Below are positions 53,597 through 62,295 of a DNA stretch of 64,000 nt, one piece after another. Source of the stretch: Pseudomonas sp. LD120 (lineage in GTDB: Bacteria > Pseudomonadota > Gammaproteobacteria > Pseudomonadales > Pseudomonadaceae); NCBI RefSeq assembly GCF_009861525.1, contig NZ_WVHL01000005.1:1178001-1242000 (forward strand), written 5' to 3'. Positions within the stretch are counted from its first letter, which is position 1, and each line of letters opens with the position of its first letter. Below the pieces are notes generated by a model, which was not told the origin of the DNA, ran no database searches, and saw nothing but the letters and a program-made list of their open reading frames with translations. The position numbers were made by a program, and so were the translations under genes.

Positions 53597-54121
53597 CTAT
53601 AGGTAAGCGGCGTTGGCTGCTTCAAGGCGATCCTGGGCTTGCAGGATCAGTTCGCAAAACTCCCTGGCGGCACCTTCGCCACCACGGGCTGCGGTAACGC
53701 CGTGGGCGTGTTCGCGAACAAAGCCGGCCGCGTTGGCCACCGCCATGCCCAGGCCGACGCGGCGGATCACCGGCAGGTCGGGCAGGTCGTCACCCAGATA
53801 GGCGACTTGTTCATAGCTTAGGCCTAGCTGGGCAAGAAGTTCGTCCAGCACCACCAGCTTGTCTTCGCGCCCCTGATACAGGTGGGGGATACCCAGGTTT
53901 TTCGCGCGGCGTTCCACCACGGGCGTTTTGCGTCCGCTGATAATCGCGGTCTGTACCCCGGCGGCCATGAGCATCTTGATGCCTTGGCCATCGAGGGTGT
54001 TGAAGGTCTTGAATTCGCTGCCGTCTTCCAGGAAGTACAGGCGACCGTCGGTCAGCACACCGTCGACGTCGAAAACCGCCAGCTTGATGTGTTTGCCGCG
54101 TTGCAGCAGATCGGCATTCAT
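53597..54121 (-). CDS. kdsC: 3-deoxy-D-manno-octulosonate 8-phosphate phosphatase KdsC
   Basis: 174 residues, HAD-family tetramer without a cap. Motif I FDVDGVLTDGRL with the two catalytic Asp residues, motif II IISGRKTP and motif IV YLGDDLPDLPV are present. It makes Kdo for the LPS inner core. The ATG overlaps the kdsD stop by one base (TAATG). The C-terminus is intact. Confidence 0.96.
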   Translation of the reverse strand: MNADLLQRGKHIKLAVFDVDGVLTDGRLYFLEDGSEFKTFNTLDGQGIKMLMAAGVQTAIISGRKTPVVERRAKNLGIPHLYQGREDKLVVLDELLAQLGLSYEQVAYLGDDLPDLPVIRRVGLGMAVANAAGFVREHAHGVTAARGGEGAAREFCELILQAQDRLEAANAAYL

Positions 54122-55095
54122 TACATGACTCCCGCGCGCAGCAGGTCGTGCATGTTCAAGGCGCCGATCGGTCGGTCATCCTTGTCCACCACCACCAGGG
54201 CGCTGATTTTATGGTCTTCCATGATTTTCAGGGCTTCGGCGGCCAGCATATCAGCGCGCGCGGTCTTGCCATGAGGGGTCATCACCGAATCGATGGTGGC
54301 GTGGTGGATATCAATGGCGCGATCCAGGGTGCGACGCAGGTCGCCGTCGGTGAAGATCCCCGCCAGGCAGCCATCGTTCTCCAGAATGACCGTCATGCCG
54401 AGACCCTTGCGGGTCATTTCCATGAGGGCGTCCTTGAGCAGTGTGCCCCGTTGCACCTGTGGCAGATCGTTGCCTTCGTGCATGACGTTCTCGACCTTGA
54501 GCAACAGGCGACGGCCGAGCGCGCCTCCCGGGTGGGAGAAAGCAAAGTCTTCGGCAGTAAATCCACGGGCTTCCAACAGCGCCACGGCCAGGGCGTCGCC
54601 CATCACCAGGGCGGCAGTGGTGGAGGAGGTGGGGGCCAGATTCAACGGGCAGGCTTCGTGCTCGACGTGGACATTGAGGTTGACGTCTGCGGCCTTGGCC
54701 AGTGGCGAATCAGGGTTGCCGGTGAGGCTGATCAGTTGGATGCCCAAACGCTTGATCAGCGGTAGCAGGGTGACGATTTCGTTGGTGGAGCCAGAGTTGG
54801 AGAGGGCCAGGATCACGTCGTCGCGGGTGATCATGCCCATGTCGCCATGGCTGGCTTCGGCCGGATGGACAAAGAAAGCGGTGGTTCCGGTGCTGGCCAG
54901 GGTGGCGGCGATCTTGTTGCCTATGTGCCCGGACTTACCCATGCCGACCACGACCACGCGGCCTTTGCTGTCCAGAATCATCTCGCAAGCGCGTACGAAA
55001 TCTGCGTCGATGTGGGGCAGCAAGCCTTCTACGGCCTGAAGTTCGAGGCGGATGGTGCGTTGTGCTGATTGAATCAGGTCGCTGGATTGGCTCAT
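54121..55095 (-). CDS. kdsD: D-arabinose 5-phosphate isomerase KdsD
   Basis: 324 residues. N-terminal SIS sugar-isomerase domain (GMGKSGHIGNKIAATLASTG, HGDMGMITRDDVILALSNSG) and two C-terminal CBS repeats (GIFTDGDLRRTLD; DHKISALVVVDKDDRPIGALN). It makes arabinose 5-phosphate, the first Kdo precursor. The longer frame to 55158 crosses a perfect -10 element (TATAAT on the minus strand at 55135-55130), so 55095 is chosen although the ribosome site is weak. It heads the Kdo/Lpt operon. Confidence 0.95.
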   Translation of the reverse strand: MSQSSDLIQSAQRTIRLELQAVEGLLPHIDADFVRACEMILDSKGRVVVVGMGKSGHIGNKIAATLASTGTTAFFVHPAEASHGDMGMITRDDVILALSNSGSTNEIVTLLPLIKRLGIQLISLTGNPDSPLAKAADVNLNVHVEHEACPLNLAPTSSTTAALVMGDALAVALLEARGFTAEDFAFSHPGGALGRRLLLKVENVMHEGNDLPQVQRGTLLKDALMEMTRKGLGMTVILENDGCLAGIFTDGDLRRTLDRAIDIHHATIDSVMTPHGKTARADMLAAEALKIMEDHKISALVVVDKDDRPIGALNMHDLLRAGVM

Positions 55096-55359
55096 GTCTG
55101 AAGTCGTATAGCCCGATGAAAAGGCGGCGATTATAGCGGCAATGAACAAATCCCTCACGCAAGTTCGTCAGCCTTTGTCTACTGCTTGCAAGGAATCCGC
55201 CGATTTTGCCTGTCGCCGAGCTGAATGGTGACGGCTTCGGCCTTGGGGGCTCCGTATCAGCAGTGATATAGTTCGCCGCCAGTTCGGCCTGCCCAGGAGC
55301 GTGTACTCCCGGCAGGGAGCCAAGCGTCCGAGTGATAGGCTGCATCGCAAGGAGTTTAG
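55096..55359. promoter_or_regulatory. Divergent kdsD/mlaF promoter region
   Basis: Minus strand: TATAAT at 55135-55130, about 35 bases before the kdsD ATG, no good -35. Plus strand: TTGGGG (55243-55248), 18-base spacer, TATAGT (55267-55272), 88 bases before mlaF. No terminator lies in the gap. Confidence 0.55.
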
Positions 55360-56169
55360 ATGAGTGCCGATAACGCCTACGCGGTCGAGCTGAAGGGACT
55401 GACCTTCAAGCGCGGTACGCGCAGCATTTTCAATAACGTGGACATTCGTATTCCGCGAGGCAAGGTCACCGGCATCATGGGGCCTTCAGGCTGCGGGAAA
55501 ACCACCCTGTTGCGCTTGATGGGCATGCAGTTGCGGCCCAGCAGTGGCGAGGTGTGGGTCAATGGCCAGAATCTACCGACCCTCTCGCGCAGTGATCTGT
55601 TCGATGCGCGCAAGCACATGGGCGTGTTGTTTCAGAGTGGGGCGTTATTCACGGACCTGGATGTCTTCGAGAACGTGGCCTTCCCGCTGCGGGTGCATAC
55701 TCAACTGCCGGACGAAATGATTCGCGACATTGTCTTGCTCAAACTGCAGGCGGTGGGCTTGCGTGGAGCCATCGATTTGATGCCCGACGAGCTGTCCGGC
55801 GGCATGAAACGCCGCGTCGCGCTGGCCCGTGCCATTGCTCTGGACCCGAAGATTCTCATGTATGACGAGCCTTTCGTCGGCCAGGACCCGATTGCCATGG
55901 GTGTTCTGGTGCGTTTGATTCGTCTGCTCAACGATGCCTTGGGCATTACCAGCATTTTGGTTTCCCACGACCTTGCGGAAACCGCGAGCATTGCCGATTA
56001 CCTCTATGTGGTGGGCGACGGCCAGGTGCTGGGGCACGGAACTCCCAAAGCGCTGATGGACTCCGACAATCCGCGTATTCGCCAATTCATGAAGGGCGAT
56101 CCTGACGGCCCGGTGCCGTTCCATTTTCCAGCGACGGACTACCGCGCAGATCTTCTGGGGAAGCGTTGA
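55360..56169 (+). CDS. mlaF: Phospholipid transport ATPase MlaF (Ttg2A)
   Basis: 269 residues. ABC ATPase with Walker A GPSGCGKTT, signature LSGGMKRRVALARAI and Walker B ILMYDEPFVGQDPI. It drives the MlaFEDB complex that moves phospholipids between membranes to keep outer-membrane asymmetry; in pseudomonads it is also known as Ttg2 because of its role in toluene tolerance. AAGGAG about 8 bases before the ATG fits well. It is the first gene of mlaFEDCB. Confidence 0.97.
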   Translation: MSADNAYAVELKGLTFKRGTRSIFNNVDIRIPRGKVTGIMGPSGCGKTTLLRLMGMQLRPSSGEVWVNGQNLPTLSRSDLFDARKHMGVLFQSGALFTDLDVFENVAFPLRVHTQLPDEMIRDIVLLKLQAVGLRGAIDLMPDELSGGMKRRVALARAIALDPKILMYDEPFVGQDPIAMGVLVRLIRLLNDALGITSILVSHDLAETASIADYLYVVGDGQVLGHGTPKALMDSDNPRIRQFMKGDPDGPVPFHFPATDYRADLLGKR

Positions 56170-56966
56170 TGCGCAAGATATCGCTAATCGAAAGGGTTCG
56201 TCTCTTCGGTCAGTCAGGCATCGATGTCCTGGCGGTACTGGGGCGTTCTGCGCTGTTCCTGTTTCATGCGCTGCTGGGACGTGGCGGTATCGGCGGCAGT
56301 TTCAGCTTGTTGATCAAGCAATTGCACTCGGTGGGTGTGATGTCTCTGGTGATCATCGTCGTGTCGGGGATTTTCATCGGCATGGTGCTGGCGCTGCAGG
56401 GGTTCAACATTCTATCCAGCTACGGTTCGGAGCAGGCTGTGGGGCAGATGGTTGCCTTGACCTTGCTGCGGGAGTTGGGGCCGGTGGTCACTGCGCTGCT
56501 GTTCGCCGGACGGGCCGGCTCGGCGCTGACGGCGGAGATCGGCAACATGAAATCCACTGAACAGCTCTCCAGCCTGGAAATGATCGGTGTCGATCCACTC
56601 AAGTACATCATTGCGCCACGTCTGTGGGCCGGCTTTATTTCCCTGCCTCTGCTGGCGATGATTTTCAGCGTGGTGGGCATCTGGGGCGGCTCCTGGGTTG
56701 CCGTCGACTGGCTGGGCGTCTATGAGGGCTCCTACTGGGCGAACATGCAGAACAGCGTGACCTTCAGTGATGACGTACTTAACGGTGTGATCAAAAGTAT
56801 TGTTTTTGCGTTTGTAGTGACCTGGATCGCCGTATTCCAAGGCTATGACTGTGAGCCCACTTCAGAGGGGATCAGCCGTGCCACTACCAAGACCGTGGTG
56901 TACGCCTCGCTGGCTGTACTCGGCTTGGACTTTATTCTGACCGCCTTGATGTTTGGAGATTTCTGA
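56169..56966 (+). CDS. mlaE: Phospholipid transport permease MlaE (Ttg2B)
   Basis: 265 residues. MlaE/DUF140 permease with about five to six helices and the family segment LRELGPVVTALLFAGRAGSALTAEIGNMKS. The ATG at 56169 overlaps the mlaF TGA (TTGATG), so the two are coupled; a TTG one codon earlier is possible. It pairs with MlaF ATPase and MlaD. Confidence 0.96.
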   Translation: MRKISLIERVRLFGQSGIDVLAVLGRSALFLFHALLGRGGIGGSFSLLIKQLHSVGVMSLVIIVVSGIFIGMVLALQGFNILSSYGSEQAVGQMVALTLLRELGPVVTALLFAGRAGSALTAEIGNMKSTEQLSSLEMIGVDPLKYIIAPRLWAGFISLPLLAMIFSVVGIWGGSWVAVDWLGVYEGSYWANMQNSVTFSDDVLNGVIKSIVFAFVVTWIAVFQGYDCEPTSEGISRATTKTVVYASLAVLGLDFILTALMFGDF

Positions 56967-57433
56967 TGCAAAACCGCACCCTGGAAATCGGTGTCGGCCT
57001 ATTCCTGCTGGCTGGCATCCTGGCTTTGCTGTTGCTTGCCCTGCGCGTCAGTGGCCTGTCTCCGGCAACGAGCACCGATACTTATAAGTTGTATGCATAT
57101 TTCGACAACATCGCCGGTTTGACGGTCCGATCGAAAGTGACCATGGCCGGTGTCACCATCGGCAAGGTCACGGCGATCGATCTGGATCGTGACAGTTTTA
57201 CGGGGCGGGTGACGATGCAGTTGGAAAAGCGCGTAGATAACCTGCCGACCGACTCCACCGCATCTATCCTGACGGCGGGTCTGTTGGGTGAGAAATACAT
57301 CGGTATCAGCGTGGGCGGGGACGAAGCCTTGCTCAAGGATGGTGGCACCATCCACGACACTCAGTCATCGCTGGTCCTGGAGGACCTGATCGGTAAATTC
57401 CTGCTCAATACCGTTAGCAAAGACGCCAAATGA
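56966..57433 (+). CDS. mlaD: MCE-domain protein MlaD (Ttg2C)
   Basis: 155 residues. N-terminal membrane anchor (IGVGLFLLAGILALLLLAL) and an MCE domain (YFDNIAGLTVRSKVTMAGVTIGKV). It forms the periplasmic hexameric ring that receives lipid. The ATG overlaps the mlaE stop by one base. The short C-terminal helix (LVLEDLIGKFLLNTVS) is typical. Confidence 0.96.
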   Translation: MQNRTLEIGVGLFLLAGILALLLLALRVSGLSPATSTDTYKLYAYFDNIAGLTVRSKVTMAGVTIGKVTAIDLDRDSFTGRVTMQLEKRVDNLPTDSTASILTAGLLGEKYIGISVGGDEALLKDGGTIHDTQSSLVLEDLIGKFLLNTVSKDAK

Positions 57434-57444
57434 GGAGCTTTTCG

Positions 57445-58098
57445 ATGATCTCTATTTTGCGACGTGGTCTCTTGGTTCTGCTGGCGGCACTGCCTTTGCT
57501 GGCGAACGCGACAAGCGGCCCTTCCGCACATGAACTGGTGCAGGATACAACCACCCGCCTGCTTGCTGATCTGGCGGCTAATAAAGAGAAGTACAAGCAA
57601 AGTCCGAATGACTTCTACAACGCCTTGAACGACATTGTCGGCCCCGTGGTGGATGCCGATGGCATCTCCCGTAGCATCATGACGGTGAAGTATTCGCGTA
57701 AGGCCACGCCGGAGCAGATGGCGCGTTTCCAGGAAAACTTCAAGCGCAGCCTGATGCAGTTCTATGGCAACGCGTTGCTTGAGTACAACAACCAGGGCAT
57801 CACGGTTTCTCCGGCCAAGGACGAAAGCGGTAGCCGCACCAGCGTCGATATGCAAGTCAAGGGCAATAACGGGGTGATCTACCCAGTGTCTTACACCCTG
57901 GAAAAGATCAACGATGCGTGGAAGGTGCGTAACGTCATTATCAACGGCATCAACATCGGCAAGTTGTTCCGTGATCAGTTCTCCGACGCCATGCAGCGCA
58001 ATGGCAACAACCTGGACAAGACCATCGATGGCTGGGCCGGCGAAGTAGCCAAAGCCAAGGAAGTCACCGAGGGTGCGGCGCAGAAGGGCGCGCAATGA
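57445..58098 (+). CDS. mlaC: Periplasmic phospholipid shuttle MlaC (Ttg2D)
   Basis: 217 residues. The signal peptide MISILRRGLLVLLAALPLLANA is followed by a Tol_Tol_Ttg2 domain (YNALNDIVGPVVDADGISRSIM region). It carries phospholipid between the MlaA-porin complex and MlaD. An in-frame ATG at 57430 overlaps the mlaD stop, but AGGAG with 7-base spacing points to 57445. It overlaps mlaB by 4 bases. Confidence 0.94.
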   Translation: MISILRRGLLVLLAALPLLANATSGPSAHELVQDTTTRLLADLAANKEKYKQSPNDFYNALNDIVGPVVDADGISRSIMTVKYSRKATPEQMARFQENFKRSLMQFYGNALLEYNNQGITVSPAKDESGSRTSVDMQVKGNNGVIYPVSYTLEKINDAWKVRNVIINGINIGKLFRDQFSDAMQRNGNNLDKTIDGWAGEVAKAKEVTEGAAQKGAQ

Positions 58099-58400
58099 GT
58101 GAGGCGGGTGTGCGCCTGGGGGGTGCCGGGGAGTTGCTGATCAGCGGGGTGCTGGATTATCGCAGCGGTCCTGAGCTGCGCAAGCAGGGCCAGGCGCTGA
58201 TTAAATCGAGTCAGGCGTCGGCGTTGGTGCTCGATTGTTCGGCGGTGGAGAAATCCAGCAGTGTCGGTCTCGCGCTGTTGCTGGCGTTTATTCGCGACGC
58301 TCAGGGCCTTGGCAAGACAGTCAGCATTCGTGCCCTGCCCGACGACATGCGAGAAATCGCCGAAGTCTGCGGGGTTACCGAGATCCTCGAGCATCCATAG
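58095..58400 (+). CDS. mlaB: STAS-domain protein MlaB
   Basis: 101 residues. STAS domain (LLISGVLDYRSGPELRKQG, LDCSAVEKSSSVGLALLLAF with the conserved Ser region) that binds and stabilises MlaF. The ATGA overlap with mlaC shows coupling. It is the last gene of the mla operon. Confidence 0.92.
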   Translation: MSEAGVRLGGAGELLISGVLDYRSGPELRKQGQALIKSSQASALVLDCSAVEKSSSVGLALLLAFIRDAQGLGKTVSIRALPDDMREIAEVCGVTEILEHP

Positions 58401-58420
58401 CAATCCACATCTATACAGAA

Positions 58421-58473
58421 CCCCCCCCCGTCAGAGTCCTGCTATGCGGGGTTCGCAGGCGCGGGGCTTTTTT
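58421..58473 (+). terminator. C9 tract with two alternative G4 pairing partners, terminator after mlaB
   Basis: Nine C residues (58421-58429) can pair with either of two GCGGGG blocks (58446-58451, or 58461-58466 followed by C and six T residues to 58473). The second pairing makes a conventional terminator. The first would be an alternative fold. The ibaG promoter -10 begins right after the T-run. Confidence 0.55.
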
Positions 58474-58480
58474 GTATGAT
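58452..58480 (+). promoter_or_regulatory. Candidate promoter for ibaG-murA
   Basis: TTCGCA (58452-58457), 17-base spacer and TATGAT (58475-58480). The hexamers overlap the terminator for mlaB, so one compact element may end mla and start ibaG-murA-hisG. Confidence 0.45.
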
Positions 58481-58519
58481 GTCCGACCCGCGCGCACAGG
58501 GCGCCGATTGAGGTTGAGC

Positions 58520-58759
58520 ATGCAGGCCAACGAAGTGAAGAGCTTTCTTGAGGGAAAGCTGCCCGGAGCTCAGGTAGAAGTTGAGGGCGAAGGCTGCAAC
58601 TTTCAGCTGAACGTGATTAGCGACGAACTGGTGGCCTTGAGCCCGGTCAAGCGTCAGCAGAGCATCTATGCCCATTTGAATCCATGGATTGCCGATGGCA
58701 GCATCCATGCGATCACGATGAAATTTTTCAGCCGCGCGGCCTGGGCCGAGCGCACCTGA
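58520..58759 (+). CDS. ibaG: BolA-family protein IbaG
   Basis: 79 residues. The BolA fold is shown by MQANEVKSFLEGKLPGAQVEVEGEGCNFQL, then VSP-type region and AHLNPWIADGSIHAITMKFFS. A Cys at 30 and His residues can ligand a glutaredoxin Fe-S cluster. The larger frame starting at 58235 crosses mlaB and is rejected. AGG lies about 7 bases before the ATG. It precedes murA by 22 bases, as in E. coli. Confidence 0.93.
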   Translation: MQANEVKSFLEGKLPGAQVEVEGEGCNFQLNVISDELVALSPVKRQQSIYAHLNPWIADGSIHAITMKFFSRAAWAERT

Positions 58760-58781
58760 GCCCAAGGGCGTCGAGACTGTT

Positions 58782-60047
58782 ATGGATAAATTGATTATTA
58801 CCGGCGGCGTTCGCTTAGATGGCGAGATCCGCATTTCCGGGGCCAAGAACTCCGCGCTGCCGATTCTGGCGGCAACCCTGCTGTGCGATGGCCCGGTTAC
58901 CGTGGCCAACCTTCCGCATCTGCACGACATCACCACCATGATCGAACTGTTCGGTCGCATGGGCATCGAGCCGGTGATCGACGAGAAACTCAGTGTCGAA
59001 ATCGATCCGCGCACCATCAAGACCCTGGTGGCGCCTTACGAGCTGGTGAAAACCATGCGCGCCTCGATCCTGGTGCTGGGCCCGATGGTTGCCCGTTTCG
59101 GCGAAGCTGAAGTGGCCCTGCCTGGTGGTTGTGCCATCGGTTCACGTCCGGTGGACTTGCACATCCGCGGTCTGGAAGCCATGGGCGCGATCATCGACGT
59201 CGAAGGCGGCTACATCAAGGCCAAGGCCCCGGAAGGCGGCTTGCGCGGCGCGAACTTCTTCTTCGATACCGTGAGCGTGACCGGTACCGAGAACATCATG
59301 ATGGCCGCCGCCCTGGCCCGAGGCCGCAGCGTGCTGCAAAACGCCGCTCGCGAACCTGAAGTCGTCGACCTGGCGAACTTCCTGATCGCCATGGGCGCGA
59401 AGATTTCTGGCGCCGGCACCGACACCATCACCATCGATGGCGTCGAGCGTCTGCATTCGGCGGTTTACAAAGTCATGCCTGACCGTATCGAAACCGGCAC
59501 CTACCTGGTGGCCGCAGCCGTCACTGGCGGGCGGGTCAAGGTCAAGGACACCGATCCGACCATCCTTGAAGCCGTACTGGAAAAACTCAAGGAAGCCGGC
59601 GCTGAGGTTACAACCGGCAGCGACTGGATCGAGCTCAACATGCATGGCAAGCGCCCCAAGGCGGTCAACGTGCGTACCGCTCCGTACCCGGCGTTCCCAA
59701 CCGACATGCAAGCGCAGTTCATTTCCCTGAACGCGATTGCCGAAGGCACGGGCGCGGTCATCGAGACCATTTTCGAAAACCGCTTCATGCACGTGTACGA
59801 GCTGCACCGCATGGGCGCCAAGATCCAGGTCGAAGGCAACACCGCGATCGTTACCGGCACCGAGATCCTCAAGGGCGCGCCAGTCATGGCCACCGACCTG
59901 CGGGCCTCGGCCAGTCTGGTGATCTCGGCCCTGATGGCCGAAGGCGACACCCTGATCGACCGCATCTACCACATCGACCGTGGTTATGAGTGCATCGAAG
60001 AGAAGCTGCAGATGCTCGGCGCCAAGATCCGCCGCGTACCGGGCTAG
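58782..60047 (+). CDS. murA: UDP-N-acetylglucosamine 1-carboxyvinyltransferase
   Basis: 421 residues. It transfers enolpyruvate from PEP to UDP-GlcNAc, the first committed step of peptidoglycan synthesis. Catalytic Cys117 is in LPGGCAIGSRPVD, the fosfomycin target, so the wild-type sensitive residue is present. EPSP-synthase repeats fill the protein (GAKNSALPILAATLL start). AAGGG lies about 16 bases before the ATG, further than usual. It follows ibaG and precedes hisG. Confidence 0.97.
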   Translation: MDKLIITGGVRLDGEIRISGAKNSALPILAATLLCDGPVTVANLPHLHDITTMIELFGRMGIEPVIDEKLSVEIDPRTIKTLVAPYELVKTMRASILVLGPMVARFGEAEVALPGGCAIGSRPVDLHIRGLEAMGAIIDVEGGYIKAKAPEGGLRGANFFFDTVSVTGTENIMMAAALARGRSVLQNAAREPEVVDLANFLIAMGAKISGAGTDTITIDGVERLHSAVYKVMPDRIETGTYLVAAAVTGGRVKVKDTDPTILEAVLEKLKEAGAEVTTGSDWIELNMHGKRPKAVNVRTAPYPAFPTDMQAQFISLNAIAEGTGAVIETIFENRFMHVYELHRMGAKIQVEGNTAIVTGTEILKGAPVMATDLRASASLVISALMAEGDTLIDRIYHIDRGYECIEEKLQMLGAKIRRVPG

Positions 60048-60092
60048 TTGCAGGACGGGCACAGGGAGGTGCCCACAGCCGAATCTGTTCCA

Positions 60093-60118
60093 CGTCGAGC
60101 CTGTCTTCAGGCTCGACG
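60093..60118. other. 11-bp hairpin between murA and hisG
   Basis: CGTCGAGCCTG (60093-60103) pairs perfectly with CAGGCTCGACG (60108-60118) around TCTT. No T-tract follows, so murA-hisG readthrough is likely reduced rather than blocked. Confidence 0.55.
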
Positions 60119-60176
60119 CATGTCTGGCGCCATTTGCGTCCGGGCATCAGTCGCCGCATAAGGACTTACGTTACTC

Positions 60177-60812
60177 ATGTTGACCATCGCACTGTCCAAG
60201 GGCCGTATCCTCGACGACACGCTGCCGCTTCTGGCTGAAGCGGGCATCGTGCCAACCGAGAATCCGGACAAGAGCCGCAAACTGATCATCCCCACGACCC
60301 AGGACGATGTTCGCCTGCTGATCGTGCGTGCCACCGACGTGCCGACCTATGTCGAACATGGCGCCGCCGACCTCGGGGTGGCGGGCAAGGACGTCCTGAT
60401 GGAGTACACCGGCCAGGGGCTGTACGAGCCTCTGGATCTGCAGATTGCCCAATGCAAGCTGATGACTGCTGGTGCCATTGGTGCTGTCGAACCCAAGGGG
60501 CGCCTGCGCGTGGCCACCAAGTTCGTCAACGTGGCCAAGCGTTACTACGCCGAACAGGGCCGCCAGGTGGACATCATCAAGCTCTACGGCTCGATGGAGC
60601 TGGCACCGCTGATCGGTCTGGCGGACAAGATCATCGACGTGGTCGACACCGGCAACACCCTGCGGGCCAACGGCCTGGAGCCCCAGGAACTGATCGCCAC
60701 CATCAGCTCCCGCCTGGTGGTCAACAAGGCATCGATGAAGATGCAGCACGCCCGTATCCAGGCGTTGATCGACACCCTGCGCAAGGCAGTGGAATCGCGA
60801 CACCGCGGCTGA
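60177..60812 (+). CDS. hisG: ATP phosphoribosyltransferase, short form
   Basis: 211 residues, the HisG-short type, which needs HisZ as regulatory subunit; no hisZ is in the window. It has the beginning MLTIALSKGRILDDTLPLL and the PRPP-binding loop ATIS region with VVDTGNTLRANGL. It catalyses the first, committed step of histidine synthesis. AAGGA about 10 bases before the ATG. The gene lies 129 bases after murA. Confidence 0.95.
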   Translation: MLTIALSKGRILDDTLPLLAEAGIVPTENPDKSRKLIIPTTQDDVRLLIVRATDVPTYVEHGAADLGVAGKDVLMEYTGQGLYEPLDLQIAQCKLMTAGAIGAVEPKGRLRVATKFVNVAKRYYAEQGRQVDIIKLYGSMELAPLIGLADKIIDVVDTGNTLRANGLEPQELIATISSRLVVNKASMKMQHARIQALIDTLRKAVESRHRG

Positions 60813-60819
60813 TTCACAT

Positions 60820-60838
60820 GCGCGGCCTTGAGCCGCGC
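60820..60838. other. 7-bp GC hairpin between hisG and hisD
   Basis: GCGCGGC (60820-60826) pairs with GCCGCGC (60832-60838), loop CTTGA, in the 154-base gap. The rest of the gap has no other feature that I can support. Confidence 0.4.
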
Positions 60839-60966
60839 CCATCTATCCGTGTCATAGCCAGAATGCTCAGGTGCCCACGCGGATGGCTTGGTAGTCTTGC
60901 GGCGCCTGAGCTTTGCAAATCCAAGCTTGCCCTTTTGTGCATTCGCCAATCATTGAGGCCTTCGCT

Positions 60967-62295
60967 ATGACCGCTCCGACTGCAATTCGCCGACTCAACG
61001 CTGCCGACCCGGATTTCGCCCGTCATCTGGATCATCTGCTGAGCTGGGAAAGTGTCTCTGACGATTCGGTCAATCAGCGGGTGCTGGACATCATCAAGGC
61101 CGTGCGCGAGCGCGGCGATGCGGCGCTGGTGGAATTCACCCAGCGCTTCGACGGCCTGCAAGTGGCGTCCATGGCTGACCTGATCCTGCCGCGCGAGCGC
61201 CTGGAACTGGCCCTGACCCGAATCACCGTGGCCCAGCGCGAAGCCCTGGAAAAGGCCGCGGCGCGGGTGCGCAGCTATCACGAGAAGCAGAAGCAGGACT
61301 CCTGGAGCTACACCGAGGCCGACGGCACGGTGCTGGGCCAGAAGGTCACGCCGCTGGACCGCGCCGGCCTGTACGTGCCGGGGGGCAAGGCCTCCTATCC
61401 GTCGTCGGTGCTGATGAACGCGATCCCGGCCAAGGTGGCGGGCGTGACCGAGGTGGTGATGGTGGTGCCGACCCCCCGTGGCGAGGTCAATGAGCTGGTG
61501 CTGGCCGCCGCCTGCATTGCCGGGGTTGACCGGGTGTTCACCATCGGTGGCGCCCAGGCCGTGGCCGCGCTGGCCTATGGCACCGAAAGCGTGCCTCAGG
61601 TGGACAAGGTGGTCGGCCCGGGCAATATCTATGTGGCCACCGCCAAGCGCCATGTGTTCGGCCAGGTGGGGATCGACATGATCGCCGGCCCGTCGGAGAT
61701 CCTCGTGGTCTGCGACGGCCAGACCGATCCAGACTGGATTGCCATGGACCTGTTTTCCCAGGCCGAGCACGACGAAGACGCCCAGGCGATCCTGGTCAGC
61801 CCGGACGCCGAGTTCCTCGACCAGGTGGCGGCGAGCATCGCCAAGCTGCTGCCGACCATGGAGCGCGCAGCAATCATCAACACCTCGATCAATGGCCGTG
61901 GCGCCCTGATCCAGGTTCGCGACATGCAGCAAGCCATGGACGTGGCCAACCGCATTGCCCCCGAGCACCTGGAGTTGTCGGTGGCCGACCCGCAAGCCTG
62001 GTTGCCGCAGATCCGTCACGCCGGGGCGATCTTCATGGGCCGTCACACCTCCGAGGCGTTGGGCGATTACTGCGCCGGGCCGAACCATGTGCTGCCGACG
62101 TCCGGCACCGCGCGCTTCTCTTCGCCGCTGGGGGTGTATGACTTCCAGAAACGCTCGTCGATCATCTTCTGTTCCGAGCAGGGCGCGTCCGAGCTGGGCA
62201 AGACCGCCTCGGTGCTGGCCCGTGGCGAGTCGCTGACCGCCCACGCCCGCAGCGCCGAATACCGCATCGTCGACGACCAAGATCAGGGGCAATGA
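60967..62295 (+). CDS. hisD: Histidinol dehydrogenase
   Basis: 442 residues. It oxidises histidinol to histidine in two NAD-dependent steps. Family stretches include LYVPGGKASYPSSVLMNAIPA, VTEVVMVVPTPRG, and SGTARFSSPLGVYDF near the end; zinc ligands are in EHDEDAQAILV and the HTSEALGDY region. The ATG at 60967 gives the family start MTAPTAIRRLNA; the 18-residue extension to 60913 is not homologous. It overlaps hisC by 4 bases (ATGA). Confidence 0.96.
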   Translation: MTAPTAIRRLNAADPDFARHLDHLLSWESVSDDSVNQRVLDIIKAVRERGDAALVEFTQRFDGLQVASMADLILPRERLELALTRITVAQREALEKAAARVRSYHEKQKQDSWSYTEADGTVLGQKVTPLDRAGLYVPGGKASYPSSVLMNAIPAKVAGVTEVVMVVPTPRGEVNELVLAAACIAGVDRVFTIGGAQAVAALAYGTESVPQVDKVVGPGNIYVATAKRHVFGQVGIDMIAGPSEILVVCDGQTDPDWIAMDLFSQAEHDEDAQAILVSPDAEFLDQVAASIAKLLPTMERAAIINTSINGRGALIQVRDMQQAMDVANRIAPEHLELSVADPQAWLPQIRHAGAIFMGRHTSEALGDYCAGPNHVLPTSGTARFSSPLGVYDFQKRSSIIFCSEQGASELGKTASVLARGESLTAHARSAEYRIVDDQDQGQ

